Counted from the stretch's first letter, positions 26,340 through 34,635 are shown. The stretch is DNA of 64,000 nucleotides from Bog-257 sp963834135 (GCA_963834135.1 CAWIAN010000007.1:558001-622000); one strand, 5' to 3'. The notes: a model not told the origin generated them from the letters alone. Numbers and translations are program-made.

Positions 26340-26852
26340 TCAAAACGGTTCGAGCGGGGCGACTCCGAAGACGGCGTGGAATCTCTCGCAGTAAATGACG
26401 ATTGCGTTGTATTTCTGTAAATCGACAGATGCGGGCAGATCGTAATTCTGATCTCCCTGGTTTCCTTTTAGTGGCCCAAGTTCAACGCTATCAAGCTGAC
26501 CCTTCACAATCTCCTGATTAAGGTTCGGGTCACTACTACGCGCTAGGAGGACGTGAACGTCGGGACCGTTCGAAGTCATGAAATCTGTCAGTCGTAAATA
26601 TTCTTGCTTGGCGCCAGGGGTTTTGTAGATCGTGGCTCGGCCGCTCGTCGGATGCGCCTTGCCTTCCAGTCGACCGGTGTAGAGCGGTTGAGGATCGGTG
26701 GTCGAACCGAACGGCGCGGCCTCACTGACTTTCTTGTTTATCCAAAGTTTTTCGGGACGGAAGGCCCACCAAACCGCGAAAAGAAGCGGGATACCAACCA
26801 CCGCCAAAATCCATTTCCGACGCCATAGCCAGGACCTTTCGGGAGGATTCAT
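26340..26852 (-). CDS. DM13-domain protein, membrane-anchored
   Basis: The start at 26852 follows a GGAAGGAGAAC ribosome site. A basic N-terminus and one membrane helix (KWILAVVGIPLLFAVWWAF, about residues 13-31) anchor a DM13 domain (about residues 60-170). Motifs include GRLEGKAHPTSGRATIYKTP, SNGPDVHVLLARSSDP and the cysteine-containing YNAIVIYCERFHAVFGVAPL. DM13 domains have one nearly invariant Cys and have been proposed to act in redox or electron transfer. The domain faces the periplasm. It is a paralogue of the next gene upstream (26888-27343) and lies between it and ndh. Confidence 0.87.
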   Translation of the reverse strand: MNPPERSWLWRRKWILAVVGIPLLFAVWWAFRPEKLWINKKVSEAAPFGSTTDPQPLYTGRLEGKAHPTSGRATIYKTPGAKQEYLRLTDFMTSNGPDVHVLLARSSDPNLNQEIVKGQLDSVELGPLKGNQGDQNYDLPASVDLQKYNAIVIYCERFHAVFGVAPLEPF

Positions 26853-26887
26853 GGTTTGTTCTCCTTCCATTGAGATTGATCTGAGTG

Positions 26888-27343
26888 TTAGAACTTTTCG
26901 AGCGGCGCGGCGCCGAAGTTCGCGTTGAACCGCTCGCAGTAGATCGACACTGTTTGGAATTTACCCAGATCGGTGCCGTTGGGGATTTCATAGTTCTGGT
27001 CCCCTTCGTTTCCTTTTAGGCTGCCTAGCTCAACTCGCTCCGTGTTGCTTTTCAAGAAGTTGGCATTATCGTCAGCGTCCTTGGCCGCTATGAGAATCAC
27101 GTGCACATCCGGGCCGTTGGAGGTTTTGAAGTTTGTCAGGCGGAGAACCAGCTTTCCGTCTTCTTCCTGATAGATCGTCGCGCGGCCTGAAGTCTTGTGC
27201 ACGTCGCCGTGGAAAGTGCCTGTTTCGAGGGTCTTAGCTCCGCCCTCATGCTTCATGCTGTCCTGCGCGTACACCATGGGCAGCGACCCGACGGTGAACG
27301 CCAACGCAGCGAGTGCCAACGCTATCTTGATGTTGCGAATCAT
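26888..27343 (-). CDS. DM13-domain protein, secreted
   Basis: A cleavable signal peptide (MIRNIKIALALAALAFTVGS, cleavage near VYAQ) precedes a DM13 domain with GTFHGDVHKTSGRATIYQEE, SNGPDVHVILIAAKDADDNA and QTVSIYCERFNANFGAAPLE. The invariant Cys (YCERF) is present. It is a tandem duplicate of the gene at 26340-26852, which differs by a membrane anchor instead of a cleaved signal. It is the first gene of the DM13-DM13-ndh operon. The 260-nt gap upstream, towards the anti-sigma gene, should carry the promoter. Confidence 0.88.
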   Translation of the reverse strand: MIRNIKIALALAALAFTVGSLPMVYAQDSMKHEGGAKTLETGTFHGDVHKTSGRATIYQEEDGKLVLRLTNFKTSNGPDVHVILIAAKDADDNANFLKSNTERVELGSLKGNEGDQNYEIPNGTDLGKFQTVSIYCERFNANFGAAPLEKF

Positions 27344-27605
27344 AGTGATTTCTCCTTTGTGCTCAGCTTTTGATTGAGCACCCGCGGGCGCTCAGCGTTT
27401 ACAGGCAATAGGAGTGAGGTCGGGGTGCGAAGGCTACATCAATGCGAAAAAAAACTGCGGCGGCCAAGCGTTTAAAGCGAAAGATTTCTCTCTTGACGCT
27501 CTCACCCTTCGTTTCACGTTTTCACGATAGGGCGTGCGCACGGATGTACGGAGAGCGATTCAAAGCGAGTGAATATGGAGTGCAGAACAGGTGATTGGGA
27601 GAGCG

Positions 27606-27848
27606 TTATTTGTGGTCGGACTGCAACTTCGCCATAATCCGGTCGATAATCGGGTCGGAAACACTTTGAGGCAATTCGAAGGAATTACTTTCGGTGACGA
27701 TCCTGATCGCTTTACGCGTGGAGTCGTACAAAACTTGACACTCCCGGCAATGATGCCGATGCTGCTCGAGTTCCATGCGGACTTCCGGTGAGACCCGATT
27801 CTCAAGATAGTCCCCGAACTCAGTGAAGAATTCTTCGCACGTGATCAT
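27606..27848 (-). CDS. Zinc-finger anti-sigma factor (ZAS type)
   Basis: This is an 80-residue protein with MITCEEFFTEFGDYLENRVS and the zinc motif HRHHCRECQ (H-x3-C-x2-C), the signature of putative zinc-finger (zf-HC2) anti-sigma factors. There is no membrane helix, so it is a soluble form, often redox-sensing through the Zn-Cys site. Its ATG overlaps the stop of the ECF sigma gene by four bases (ATGA), so the two are translationally coupled. By family analogy it should hold the ECF factor inactive until the zinc site is disturbed. That is inference, not seen directly. Confidence 0.87.
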   Translation of the reverse strand: MITCEEFFTEFGDYLENRVSPEVRMELEQHRHHCRECQVLYDSTRKAIRIVTESNSFELPQSVSDPIIDRIMAKLQSDHK

Positions 27849-28504
27849 CGATCCATTCTCTCGGCATTGGTTGAGAAGTAGGGCGCCAGCAGCTCTCGCA
27901 ACATCAGGCGTCCTCTTAGCAGTCGAGTCTTCACCGTAGCGACGGTCAGCCCTAACTGCAGGGCTACTTCAAGCGTCGAAAGCTGCTCGACATCGCGGAG
28001 CATCACCACAACACGATACTTGGCGGAAAGCTGCAAAATTGCTTGCTCGACGATACGCCGAATCTCCGCCTTAGAGTAATACTGTTCAGGGTCGTCCTGC
28101 CAGGCCCTTACCTGCCGAGGGCCGAAGTAACCATCCTCGCTGAGTTCGACCGCATCCAGGCTTTCCGGGTCCTTTGGACGTCGCAAGCGTTGAAGGGCCG
28201 CGTTTCTCGCAATACTCACCAGCCAGGTAGAAAATTTCGAGCGCCGTTGGAATCCGCCTATGTGCTTGAATGCGCTTAAGAATGTATCTTGCATCGTATC
28301 CTCGGCCCCTCCCCGATCGCCGAGAATGGCCACCAAAACACGATAAATCAACCGACTGTGACGGCGGACCAGTTCTTCGAATGCCTCCAAGTCGCCGTCT
28401 TGGGCTCTGGCGACAAAATCGGCATCCGGGTCTTCCACGAGTTGCAAGGAATGGTTGGTTCCGTATTCCCTCGCGCCCTCTATCCTAGCTTCCAGTTTTT
28501 CCAT
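27845..28504 (-). CDS. ECF-type RNA polymerase sigma factor
   Basis: The 219-residue protein has the region 2 pattern (DGDLEAFEELVRRHSRLIYR ... EDTMQDTFLSAFKHIGGFQR ... FSTWLVSIARNAALQRLRRP) and region 4 (LSAKYRVVVMLRDVEQLSTL ... LGLTVATVKTRLLRGRLMLR), with no region 3, so it is an extracytoplasmic-function sigma factor. An N-terminal extension of about 30 residues precedes region 2. The gene overlaps the CMD gene upstream by 20 nt and the anti-sigma gene downstream by 4 nt, so all three are one operon. The operon is preceded by a sigma-54-like promoter, which would make this ECF factor the second step of a cascade. Confidence 0.9.
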   Translation of the reverse strand: MEKLEARIEGAREYGTNHSLQLVEDPDADFVARAQDGDLEAFEELVRRHSRLIYRVLVAILGDRGGAEDTMQDTFLSAFKHIGGFQRRSKFSTWLVSIARNAALQRLRRPKDPESLDAVELSEDGYFGPRQVRAWQDDPEQYYSKAEIRRIVEQAILQLSAKYRVVVMLRDVEQLSTLEVALQLGLTVATVKTRLLRGRLMLRELLAPYFSTNAERMDR

Positions 28505-29066
28505 TACTCATCTCCAAGTCTTCTCCGACTTGGCCGGCTTTCACTTCGGCGAAGTCGACTACGGTGCGGGCTACGTGGTTCATGTAGTTCGTGAGGATGT
28601 TCAGCGCGACATTAGCGACGGTCTCGACAACTTCGCCATCCGTCAGGCCGGAGGCGCGCGCATGTTCCAGGTCGGCGTCGCTGATTTCGCCGCGCTGCAC
28701 GACGATATCTCGCGCCAGTTTCAGGATGGCTTCAGTCTTGGCGGCCGCCGAGACCGCGCGACCTGCGTCCGCGATTTCTTTTTCAGTCAAGCCGGCTCTT
28801 CCACCAATGAACCTGTGCGCGCTCAAACAGTAACTGCACAAGTTGCTCTCGGCGACGGCAAGGGCGATTTGCTCGCGGATCTTGACATTGAAGCTCCCGG
28901 CGGCGAGCGCACGGTCGAAGTTGAGATAGCCCTCCAGGACCGCGGGGGCATTGCCGAGCACACGGAAAACGTTGGGCACCCCGCCCCACTTGGCTTGCAC
29001 GTCGTCGAAGAGTTCCTTGGTCTTGCCGGCCACGCTTGCCGGGTCGAGTTGGATGATGCGGTTCAC
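28485..29066 (-). CDS. Carboxymuconolactone decarboxylase/AhpD-like peroxidase-related protein
   Basis: The GTG at 29066 has a GAGGGACC ribosome-type site and yields the usual family opening (MNRIIQLDPASVAGKTKELF); an upstream start at 29117-29120 would nearly coincide with the predicted transcript start and is rejected. The protein carries PNVFRVLGNAPAVLEGYLNF, then REQIALAVAESNLCSYCLSA with the active-site C-x2-C plus His of AhpD-like alkylhydroperoxidases. Members reduce peroxides or quench reactive species using the paired Cys. It is the first gene of the operon with ECF sigma and anti-sigma, downstream of a sigma-54-like promoter and enhancer-like palindromes. Confidence 0.87.
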   Translation of the reverse strand: MNRIIQLDPASVAGKTKELFDDVQAKWGGVPNVFRVLGNAPAVLEGYLNFDRALAAGSFNVKIREQIALAVAESNLCSYCLSAHRFIGGRAGLTEKEIADAGRAVSAAAKTEAILKLARDIVVQRGEISDADLEHARASGLTDGEVVETVANVALNILTNYMNHVARTVVDFAEVKAGQVGEDLEMSNGKTGS

Positions 29067-29132
29067 GGTCCCTCTTTCATTGACTGCTTTGGTTTGGCCT
29101 GCGGCGATCTGCGACATCACTGATACTTATAA

Positions 29133-29148
29133 TCACGCCTCGTGCCAA
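29133..29148 (-). promoter_or_regulatory. Sigma-54-type (-24/-12) promoter of the CMD/ECF operon
   Basis: On the minus strand 29148-29141 reads TTGGCACG, a perfect -24 element. Ten bases after its GG comes GA (29134-29133), where the consensus has GC, so the -12 element is imperfect. Transcription would begin about 29121, leaving a 5' leader of about 55 nt before the GTG start at 29066. The 16 bases 29168-29183 (GCATTG-CACA-CAATGC) form a further small palindrome upstream. Confidence 0.6.
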
Positions 29149-29216
29149 GTGGTCTGGTCACGCTAAAGCATTGCACACAATGCGTTTATAGCTGAGGAAG
29201 AGTAGGCTGCAGGGCT

Positions 29217-29267
29217 ACGAACTTTCGTAAATTACGATTTCTCGTTTGGCTTAATACGACAAATCGT
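29217..29267. promoter_or_regulatory. Three ACGA-N4-TCGT palindromes (probable activator enhancer sites)
   Basis: Three copies lie at 29217-29228 (ACGAACTTTCGT), 29234-29245 (ACGATTTCTCGT) and 29256-29267 (ACGACAAATCGT). The first and third extend to TACGA-N4-TCGTA. Starts are 17 and 22 bp apart. They lie about 95-145 bp upstream of the predicted sigma-54 transcript start and immediately before the divergent activator gene (GTG at 29288), the position expected for binding sites of that activator. Confidence 0.65.
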
Positions 29268-29287
29268 AGTAATTTTGAAGAATCCTC

Positions 29288-31243
29288 GTGAAGCCCTTGC
29301 TGGCAAAAGACGAACCAGAGCGATTGCAGGCGCTGCGGCGATATCGCATCCTGGATACCCCGCCGGACGGCGCATTCGATCGTATCGCGGAGCTAGCCGC
29401 AGGTTTGTTCCGAGTGCCGATAGCGTTGGTTAGCTTGGTCGATCAAGACCGCATCTGGTTCAAATCTCGTCACGGCGTTGAAAATCCGGAGGTCGGACGC
29501 GACGCGGGGCTGTGCGCGTCAGCGATTCTTTCGCCGGAGGTATATTACGTGCGCGATGCTACACAGGACGCGCGCACGCAAGGCAACCCGCTCGTGGCGG
29601 GAGCTCCTGCTGTTCGGTTTTATGCGGCCGCACCGCTGCGTACGCATGACGGTTTCAATCTGGGTACGCTCAGCGTGATCGATCGAGTGCCACGAGAGCT
29701 CGCGCCGGACGAGGCGGAGATGCTCAAGAAGCTGGCGACGCTGGTCATGGATCAGATGGAATTACGATTGGCGGCCCGCAACCTTGCTGAAGAGATCGAG
29801 CACAGCATGGGTGAGCAACTGCGCCACGCCAACGAAGCGCTCCGGCAGAGCGAGGAGCGCTTCCGTGATCTTTTCGACGAGGCCCCGATCGCCTACGTTC
29901 ATGAGGGTCTGGATTCTCGCTTTATCCAGGCTAACCAAACAGCGATGAGGATCCTCGGTCTTGAACCCGAAGAGGTCGCCGGGACCTTTGGAAGGTCTCT
30001 CGTGCCCGAGACACCCGACGCGCAGCACCGCCTGCGCGGAGCTTTGGAATCTATCGGACGCGGCACTGACACCAGCGGCGTAGTGCTCGAAATGCGTCGT
30101 AAAGACAACGGCAACCCAGTATGGGTGCAGTGGTGGTCGAAGCCCGCCGCCGGCGGCGATTACACCCGCACGATGTTCATTGACATCACGGACCGTGTGC
30201 TGATGGAGCAGGAGCAGACCCGGCTCCAGGACCAGAACGCCTACCTGTGGGAAGAAATCCGCAGCGAACACAACTTCGGTGACCTCGTCGGTGAGAGTGC
30301 CGGTCTTAGAAAGGTGAAGCAGCAAATTCAACTCGTCGCACCGACGGATGTCTCGGTGCTGGTCACGGGAGAAAGCGGCACGGGCAAGGAGCTCGTCGCC
30401 CGTGCGGTCCACGACCACAGCACCAGAAACAACCGCCCCCTCATTAAACTGAATTGCAGCGCTGTGCCCGAAGGCCTGTTCGAGAGCGAATTCTTTGGCC
30501 ACGTGAAGGGTGCGTTCACAGGCGCGCTCAAAGACAAGCCAGGCCGCTTCGAATTGGCCGATGGTGGCACCCTATTCCTTGACGAAATCGGCGAAGTGCC
30601 CCTCGCCATGCAGGCAAAACTGTTGCGCGTTTTGCAGGAGCAAGAACTGGAGCGCGTCGGCGACACACGCACCCGCAAAGTCAATGTTCGCATCATCGCC
30701 GCGACCAATCGCGATCTGAAGAAAGAGGTTGATGCCGGTCGATTCCGGCAGGATCTTTTCTATCGCTTAAGTGTTTTTCCGATTGAGGTCCCGCCCTTGC
30801 GCGAACGCCGCGACGACATTCCGCCGTTGGTGGGATACTTCCTGGCGAAAAGCAGCCGGCGATTGAACCGTCCGGCACCGACAATCTCCCAGGCTGCGAT
30901 GATTCAGCTCACTGACCACGACTGGCCCGGTAACGTGCGCGAACTTCAAAACACCGTTGAACGCGCCATTATCCTTTCCCGAGGAGGCCATCTGCACTTC
31001 GACCTGGCAGGGCCAAATCCAACCGCTGCTCCTCCGGCGCCTACTCACGTGGTTTCGAAGCCCGCGCTGATGACGCGCAACGAAATGAAGCGCCAGGAAC
31101 GCGACGGCATCGCGGCCGCCCTGAAACAATCGGGCGGCAAAATCTTCGGACCGGGCGGAGCCGCGGAATTGCTTGGGATGAAGCCGACAACCTTGGCTTC
31201 GCGCATCGCGGTTCTAAAAATCGATCGCAAGACCGGGTCATGA
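29288..31243 (+). CDS. Sigma-54-dependent activator with GAF and PAS sensors (FhlA/NorR-like output)
   Basis: This is a 651-residue bacterial enhancer-binding protein with a GTG start. A GAF domain occupies about residues 20-165 (FRVPIALVSLVDQDRIWFKS; GLCASAILSPEVYYVRDATQ) and a PAS domain about 185-305. A sigma-54 AAA+ domain spans about 340-570, with Walker A GESGTGKE at 361-368, the sigma-54 contact loop GAFTGA at 408-413, and RQDLFYRLSVFPIEVPPLRE. A C-terminal Fis-type HTH (GPGGAAELLGMKPTTLASRI) is of the kind found in FhlA and NorR. The ligand of the GAF/PAS part is unknown. It is divergent from the CMD/ECF/anti-sigma operon, with three palindromes between, so it probably activates that operon and regulates itself. 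Confidence 0.92.
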   Translation: MKPLLAKDEPERLQALRRYRILDTPPDGAFDRIAELAAGLFRVPIALVSLVDQDRIWFKSRHGVENPEVGRDAGLCASAILSPEVYYVRDATQDARTQGNPLVAGAPAVRFYAAAPLRTHDGFNLGTLSVIDRVPRELAPDEAEMLKKLATLVMDQMELRLAARNLAEEIEHSMGEQLRHANEALRQSEERFRDLFDEAPIAYVHEGLDSRFIQANQTAMRILGLEPEEVAGTFGRSLVPETPDAQHRLRGALESIGRGTDTSGVVLEMRRKDNGNPVWVQWWSKPAAGGDYTRTMFIDITDRVLMEQEQTRLQDQNAYLWEEIRSEHNFGDLVGESAGLRKVKQQIQLVAPTDVSVLVTGESGTGKELVARAVHDHSTRNNRPLIKLNCSAVPEGLFESEFFGHVKGAFTGALKDKPGRFELADGGTLFLDEIGEVPLAMQAKLLRVLQEQELERVGDTRTRKVNVRIIAATNRDLKKEVDAGRFRQDLFYRLSVFPIEVPPLRERRDDIPPLVGYFLAKSSRRLNRPAPTISQAAMIQLTDHDWPGNVRELQNTVERAIILSRGGHLHFDLAGPNPTAAPPAPTHVVSKPALMTRNEMKRQERDGIAAALKQSGGKIFGPGGAAELLGMKPTTLASRIAVLKIDRKTGS

Positions 31244-31344
31244 GGATTTCGTTGCATCCTCGGCTACAGCCATCCTAGAGTTCTATGGGCCCGAGTACGT
31301 AGTTGATGTGCTCGGTTGAATATGGAATGAAGGCAGCGGCAGGC

Positions 31345-31731
31345 TCATGACCGGCGCGCCTCGGCGATTGCCAGCGTATCGATGTATTGGCGGAAGCGTG
31401 TGATCTTGCCGTCCTTCACCGTCCAGATATGCGCATAGCCGGCTTCGACCAGCTTACCGGTTGTCCCGTGCACGCCGGTGAAGCGGCCAAGGGATACCAC
31501 GGTGTCACCGTCCACGATGAACTCCGCGGGCTCAAGCGCAAAACTTGACCACTCCGCCATCAGTGGCTTGAACAAGCCTTCAGCGACACGCTCCGGGCCA
31601 CGGCCGTTCACCTTGTAATGCCACATCGCGATCCATTCGATGTCGTCGGCCATCAGGCCCAGCGCGCCGGCGGCATCTCCAGCCTTCAGCTTTTCGTAAA
31701 AGCTGCGAACAATTTCAGCGGGGTTTGTCAT
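31345..31731 (-). CDS. SnoaL-like (NTF2-fold) ketosteroid-isomerase-related protein
   Basis: The 128-residue protein has the NTF2-like cone fold pattern: EIVRSFYEKLKAGDAAGALG, LMADDIEWIAMWHYKVNGRG, a central strand EFIVDGDTVVSLGRFTGVHG and a C-terminal strand AHIWTVKDGKITRFRQYIDT. Members include SnoaL cyclases and many small hydrolases or binding proteins; the substrate cannot be read. It follows the alpha/beta-hydrolase gene (31772-32710) by about 40 nt on the same strand, so they are probably co-transcribed. Confidence 0.87.
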   Translation of the reverse strand: MTNPAEIVRSFYEKLKAGDAAGALGLMADDIEWIAMWHYKVNGRGPERVAEGLFKPLMAEWSSFALEPAEFIVDGDTVVSLGRFTGVHGTTGKLVEAGYAHIWTVKDGKITRFRQYIDTLAIAEARRS

Positions 31732-31771
31732 TCGTCGTCTCCATGTATGCGATGGTCGTGAGCCCGGACCC

Positions 31772-32710
31772 TCATCTGGGATGTTTGGCCATGAACTGGA
31801 GGATCAGGTCTGCAATCTCGTCAGTCTTTTCGTCCAGTGCGAAGTGCCCAGCGTCAAGCAGGTGGATTTCCGCATTGGGAAGATCGCGCCTGAAGGCTTC
31901 CGCACCCGGCGCAATGAAGGAGGGGTCGTTCGCGCCCCAGACCACGAGGGTCGGGGTTTGGTGGTCGCGGAGCCAGGCCTGCCATTTTGGGTAGGACGCA
32001 ACATTGGTACGGTAGTCGTAGAGCAGCTCCCCTTGGATCTCGCGCTGACCGGGCCGCGAAAGATCTGCATACTCGCTGATCCAGGTATCCGGATCGTAGC
32101 GATCCGGATGGGACGTGCCGGCGACGTGCCGCTCCTTGGTGGCCTCGAACGAAAGAAAAGCGTTAAGCACCTCAGGATGATCCGTTGGATCCGCCCAGTA
32201 TTCCGCGATCTTGGCCCATTTGGCTCCAAGGCCCGCTTTGTAGATGTTGCCGTTTTGAACGATGAGCGCATGCAGTTGATCAGGGTGTGCCAGAATGATG
32301 CGGAAGCCGATCGGTGCGCCGTAATCGTGAAGGTACAGGGTGTATTGCGCGACCTTCAACTTCTCCAGAAAATCGCTCATCGTCTGGGCAAGATGATCGA
32401 ACGTGTAAGTGTAGGCGGCCGGCGAGGGCGCGTCGCTCAGACCGAATCCGGGATAATCCGGAGCGATCAGATGATATTTCGTCGCGAGGAAGGGAATGAG
32501 CGTGTCAAACTCACGCGAAGAGGACGGGAAGCCATGCAAGAGCACGATGGTTGGGGCGTTCTCAGGGCCAGCTTCCCGGTAGAAAATCCCGACGCCGTCG
32601 ACCTGCAGGCGATGATAGGTCGTCGTATTGTTGGTTGAAGGCAATGTAGTGGCTTTTGCGGCACCAGTAGAAAGGGCAATGGCAAGAACGTAACTTGATA
32701 TGCGTTTCAC
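31772..32710 (-). CDS. Exported alpha/beta hydrolase (haloalkane-dehalogenase/epoxide-hydrolase type)
   Basis: The 312-residue protein starts with a signal-peptide-like segment (MKRISSYVLAIALSTGAAKA). The hydrolase core follows: oxyanion motif LLHGFPSSS, PDYPGFGLSD, nucleophile region LYLHDYGAPIGFRI with Asp as nucleophile, ESSENTIALLY the HD-Y-G-x-P pattern of epoxide hydrolases and dehalogenases. A late acid in VVWGANDPSF and catalytic His in DAGHFAL complete the triad. It is a paralogue of 35603-36478, sharing many motifs (VQNGN, NDP-x-F-I, PGA-x-AF-R-D-LP). Signal-like N-terminus means it may act in the periplasm, unlike its paralogue. The substrate is unknown. Confidence 0.87.
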   Translation of the reverse strand: MKRISSYVLAIALSTGAAKATTLPSTNNTTTYHRLQVDGVGIFYREAGPENAPTIVLLHGFPSSSREFDTLIPFLATKYHLIAPDYPGFGLSDAPSPAAYTYTFDHLAQTMSDFLEKLKVAQYTLYLHDYGAPIGFRIILAHPDQLHALIVQNGNIYKAGLGAKWAKIAEYWADPTDHPEVLNAFLSFEATKERHVAGTSHPDRYDPDTWISEYADLSRPGQREIQGELLYDYRTNVASYPKWQAWLRDHQTPTLVVWGANDPSFIAPGAEAFRRDLPNAEIHLLDAGHFALDEKTDEIADLILQFMAKHPR

Positions 32711-32879
32711 TACTATATTCCTTCTACAAAGATCTCCTTGAGGGTAAGGTTCCGTGAACGAGAAGAATAGTTCAAAATGCCTGTCACATTCTTAAGTGAA
32801 GCTGACGCATCGCCAGCTGATTCCCTCAGGTAGTTGTGCCACGGTTTGCAGACTCGAGAATGCAACTCCCCGGTAAATA

Positions 32880-34607
32880 TCAGATAGCTTTTGCATGATC
32901 TGGTGATTCAAGCCGTCTCCGAGCTAAATACCGATGGATATCCGATATGACGACAGAACCCTCGCCAACCGCGGAGGCCACACGCTTTACGGAATCGGCT
33001 CTCACATCGCCAACCGCATAGATGCCAGGAACACTCGTCGCAAAGGATGTAGACTCAAATCCAACTTCACTCCCGGTAAGAATAAAGCCCTTGTTATTGA
33101 GCTTGACGGCGCCATACACCCATCCTGAGTTAGGTTCTGCGCCAATCATGACGAAAACACTGGAAATCGGCCTTCGAACCGATTTGCCAGTCTTCCGATT
33201 CTTCCAGGTCACGAACTCAAGGCTTACCTTACCTTCGAACTCGTCAATTTCGGTATTCGTGTGGAGAGTGATGTTCGGGGAGTGCTCGACTCGCGAGATC
33301 AAGTATTGCGACATAGAGACCTTTAAAGAAGGAGCGCGAACGATGTGGTGTACGTGTTTCGCAACTCCCGAAAGGTAGACCGACGCTTGCCCGGCAGAGT
33401 TTCCACCTCCGACGACGATGATCTCCCGGTCGCGGCAAAGCAGAGACTCCATCGCGGTCGCGGCATAGTAGATTCCCTTGTTTTCAAAATCCTCATGGTT
33501 CTTCACGTTGAGTCGTCTGTACCCAGCTCCGCTTGCAATCACTACTGAGCGCGCGCAAACAGCTAGACCGCCAGCAAGGATCAGCCGATGCAGGCCATCG
33601 ACGAGCGCCGTGCTGACAACGTCACGCGAGATGGCGAACCGAACTCCGAACTTGAGCGCCTGGAGATGGCCGCGGCTCGCCAATTGCGCCCCGGAGATGC
33701 CCGTCGGAAATCCGAGGTAGTTTTCAATTTTCGAGCTGGTTCCAGCCTGCCCTCCAGGAGCGTTTCCTTCGATAACAATCGTGGACAGGCCTTCGGAAGC
33801 TGCATAAACCGCAGCAGCAAGACCTGCAGGGCCGGCTCCGACAACCGCAACGTCATAGATCGTATGAGGCTCAGGAACCTCGGTGATGCCGAGTTCGTCA
33901 GCGAGGTCACAGATCGCCGGCTGAATCAGAACACGACCGTCCAACAGTTCGACTTGAGGCATCTTCATCGACTCAATTCCATTGCTGGATTCGTCGCTTG
34001 TGGGCATCTCCTCGGTGCGGTGTGGATAGTAATTGCGCACCAGAAAGCGACGAAGGTTGAGTAAATCAGAAGTTCCTTTAAACCCTCGCAGTACGACTCC
34101 CGTGGAGGGATCGCCCATTATGCCGATACGACGCCATATGCAGGCGGAAACAATAATGTTCGCGATATCGCCCTCGGCACGCATCAACAGCCGCAAGTTC
34201 TCCCGGGAGATACGCAATATCCGACTCGCAGATGTCGTACGAGCTTCGGCAACGGACCGCTGTGTATTTAAAACGTTCAACTCGCCCGTGAATTCTCTGG
34301 CGCGCAATAGCCGGAAACGTTTTGAACCTCCTCCTTTCACTGGAAGCCGGCTCTCAATTTCACCAGCAAGGACCACCAACATTTCTGTGTCCCGATCGCC
34401 ATACATATAGAGACAGGTGCCTTCCGGGACGGTTTCTTCCTGCCCGTAGAAGCCCAGTCTCTGGAGCATTGCATCGCTTAATCTGGGAAAGGCCAGATCA
34501 CCGCGAAACGGAGGAAGCTCAGAGTTCAACGAAGAGGCAGGTTGAGGCGAAACAGCCTGGAATGTTGCGGTCAGGTCTTCAGGTGTCTCGTGGCTCATCT
34601 CCGGCAC
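32880..34607 (-). CDS. cNMP-binding domain fused to a thioredoxin-reductase-like flavoprotein lacking CxxC
   Basis: The GTG at 34607 has an AAGGAG ribosome site 7 nt upstream, giving 575 residues. About residues 40-160 form a cyclic-nucleotide-binding-like beta-roll (GEIESRLPVKGGGSKRFRLL; AREFTGELNVLNTQRSVAEA). A linker region and then a thioredoxin-reductase fold follow, with FAD motif VAVVGAGPAGLAAAVYAASE, GGQAGTSSKIENYLGFP and NAD(P)H motif IIVVGGGNSAGQASVYLSGV, ending with VPGIYAVGDVRADSVKRVAS. At the place of the redox CxxC the sequence is GIYYAATAMES, so both cysteines are absent. It cannot reduce thioredoxin by the usual route. It is the last gene of the minus-strand hydrolase operon. 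Confidence 0.88.
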   Translation of the reverse strand: MPEMSHETPEDLTATFQAVSPQPASSLNSELPPFRGDLAFPRLSDAMLQRLGFYGQEETVPEGTCLYMYGDRDTEMLVVLAGEIESRLPVKGGGSKRFRLLRAREFTGELNVLNTQRSVAEARTTSASRILRISRENLRLLMRAEGDIANIIVSACIWRRIGIMGDPSTGVVLRGFKGTSDLLNLRRFLVRNYYPHRTEEMPTSDESSNGIESMKMPQVELLDGRVLIQPAICDLADELGITEVPEPHTIYDVAVVGAGPAGLAAAVYAASEGLSTIVIEGNAPGGQAGTSSKIENYLGFPTGISGAQLASRGHLQALKFGVRFAISRDVVSTALVDGLHRLILAGGLAVCARSVVIASGAGYRRLNVKNHEDFENKGIYYAATAMESLLCRDREIIVVGGGNSAGQASVYLSGVAKHVHHIVRAPSLKVSMSQYLISRVEHSPNITLHTNTEIDEFEGKVSLEFVTWKNRKTGKSVRRPISSVFVMIGAEPNSGWVYGAVKLNNKGFILTGSEVGFESTSFATSVPGIYAVGDVRADSVKRVASAVGEGSVVISDIHRYLARRRLESPDHAKAI

Positions 34608-34635
34608 GCGGATGCTCCTTGTAGTCCTACCGAGT

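Noticed and set aside
27344..27605. ECF promoter for the DM13 operon (CGTGAAA words and CGTC)
   Set aside because: Spacings between candidate -35 and -10 elements do not fit known ECF promoters well, and the target motif of this ECF group is unknown.
29217..29267. NorR recognition sites (GT-N7-AC)
   Set aside because: The three palindromes have the core ACGA-N4-TCGT, not the NorR consensus. Only the arrangement, not the sequence, resembles NorR enhancers.
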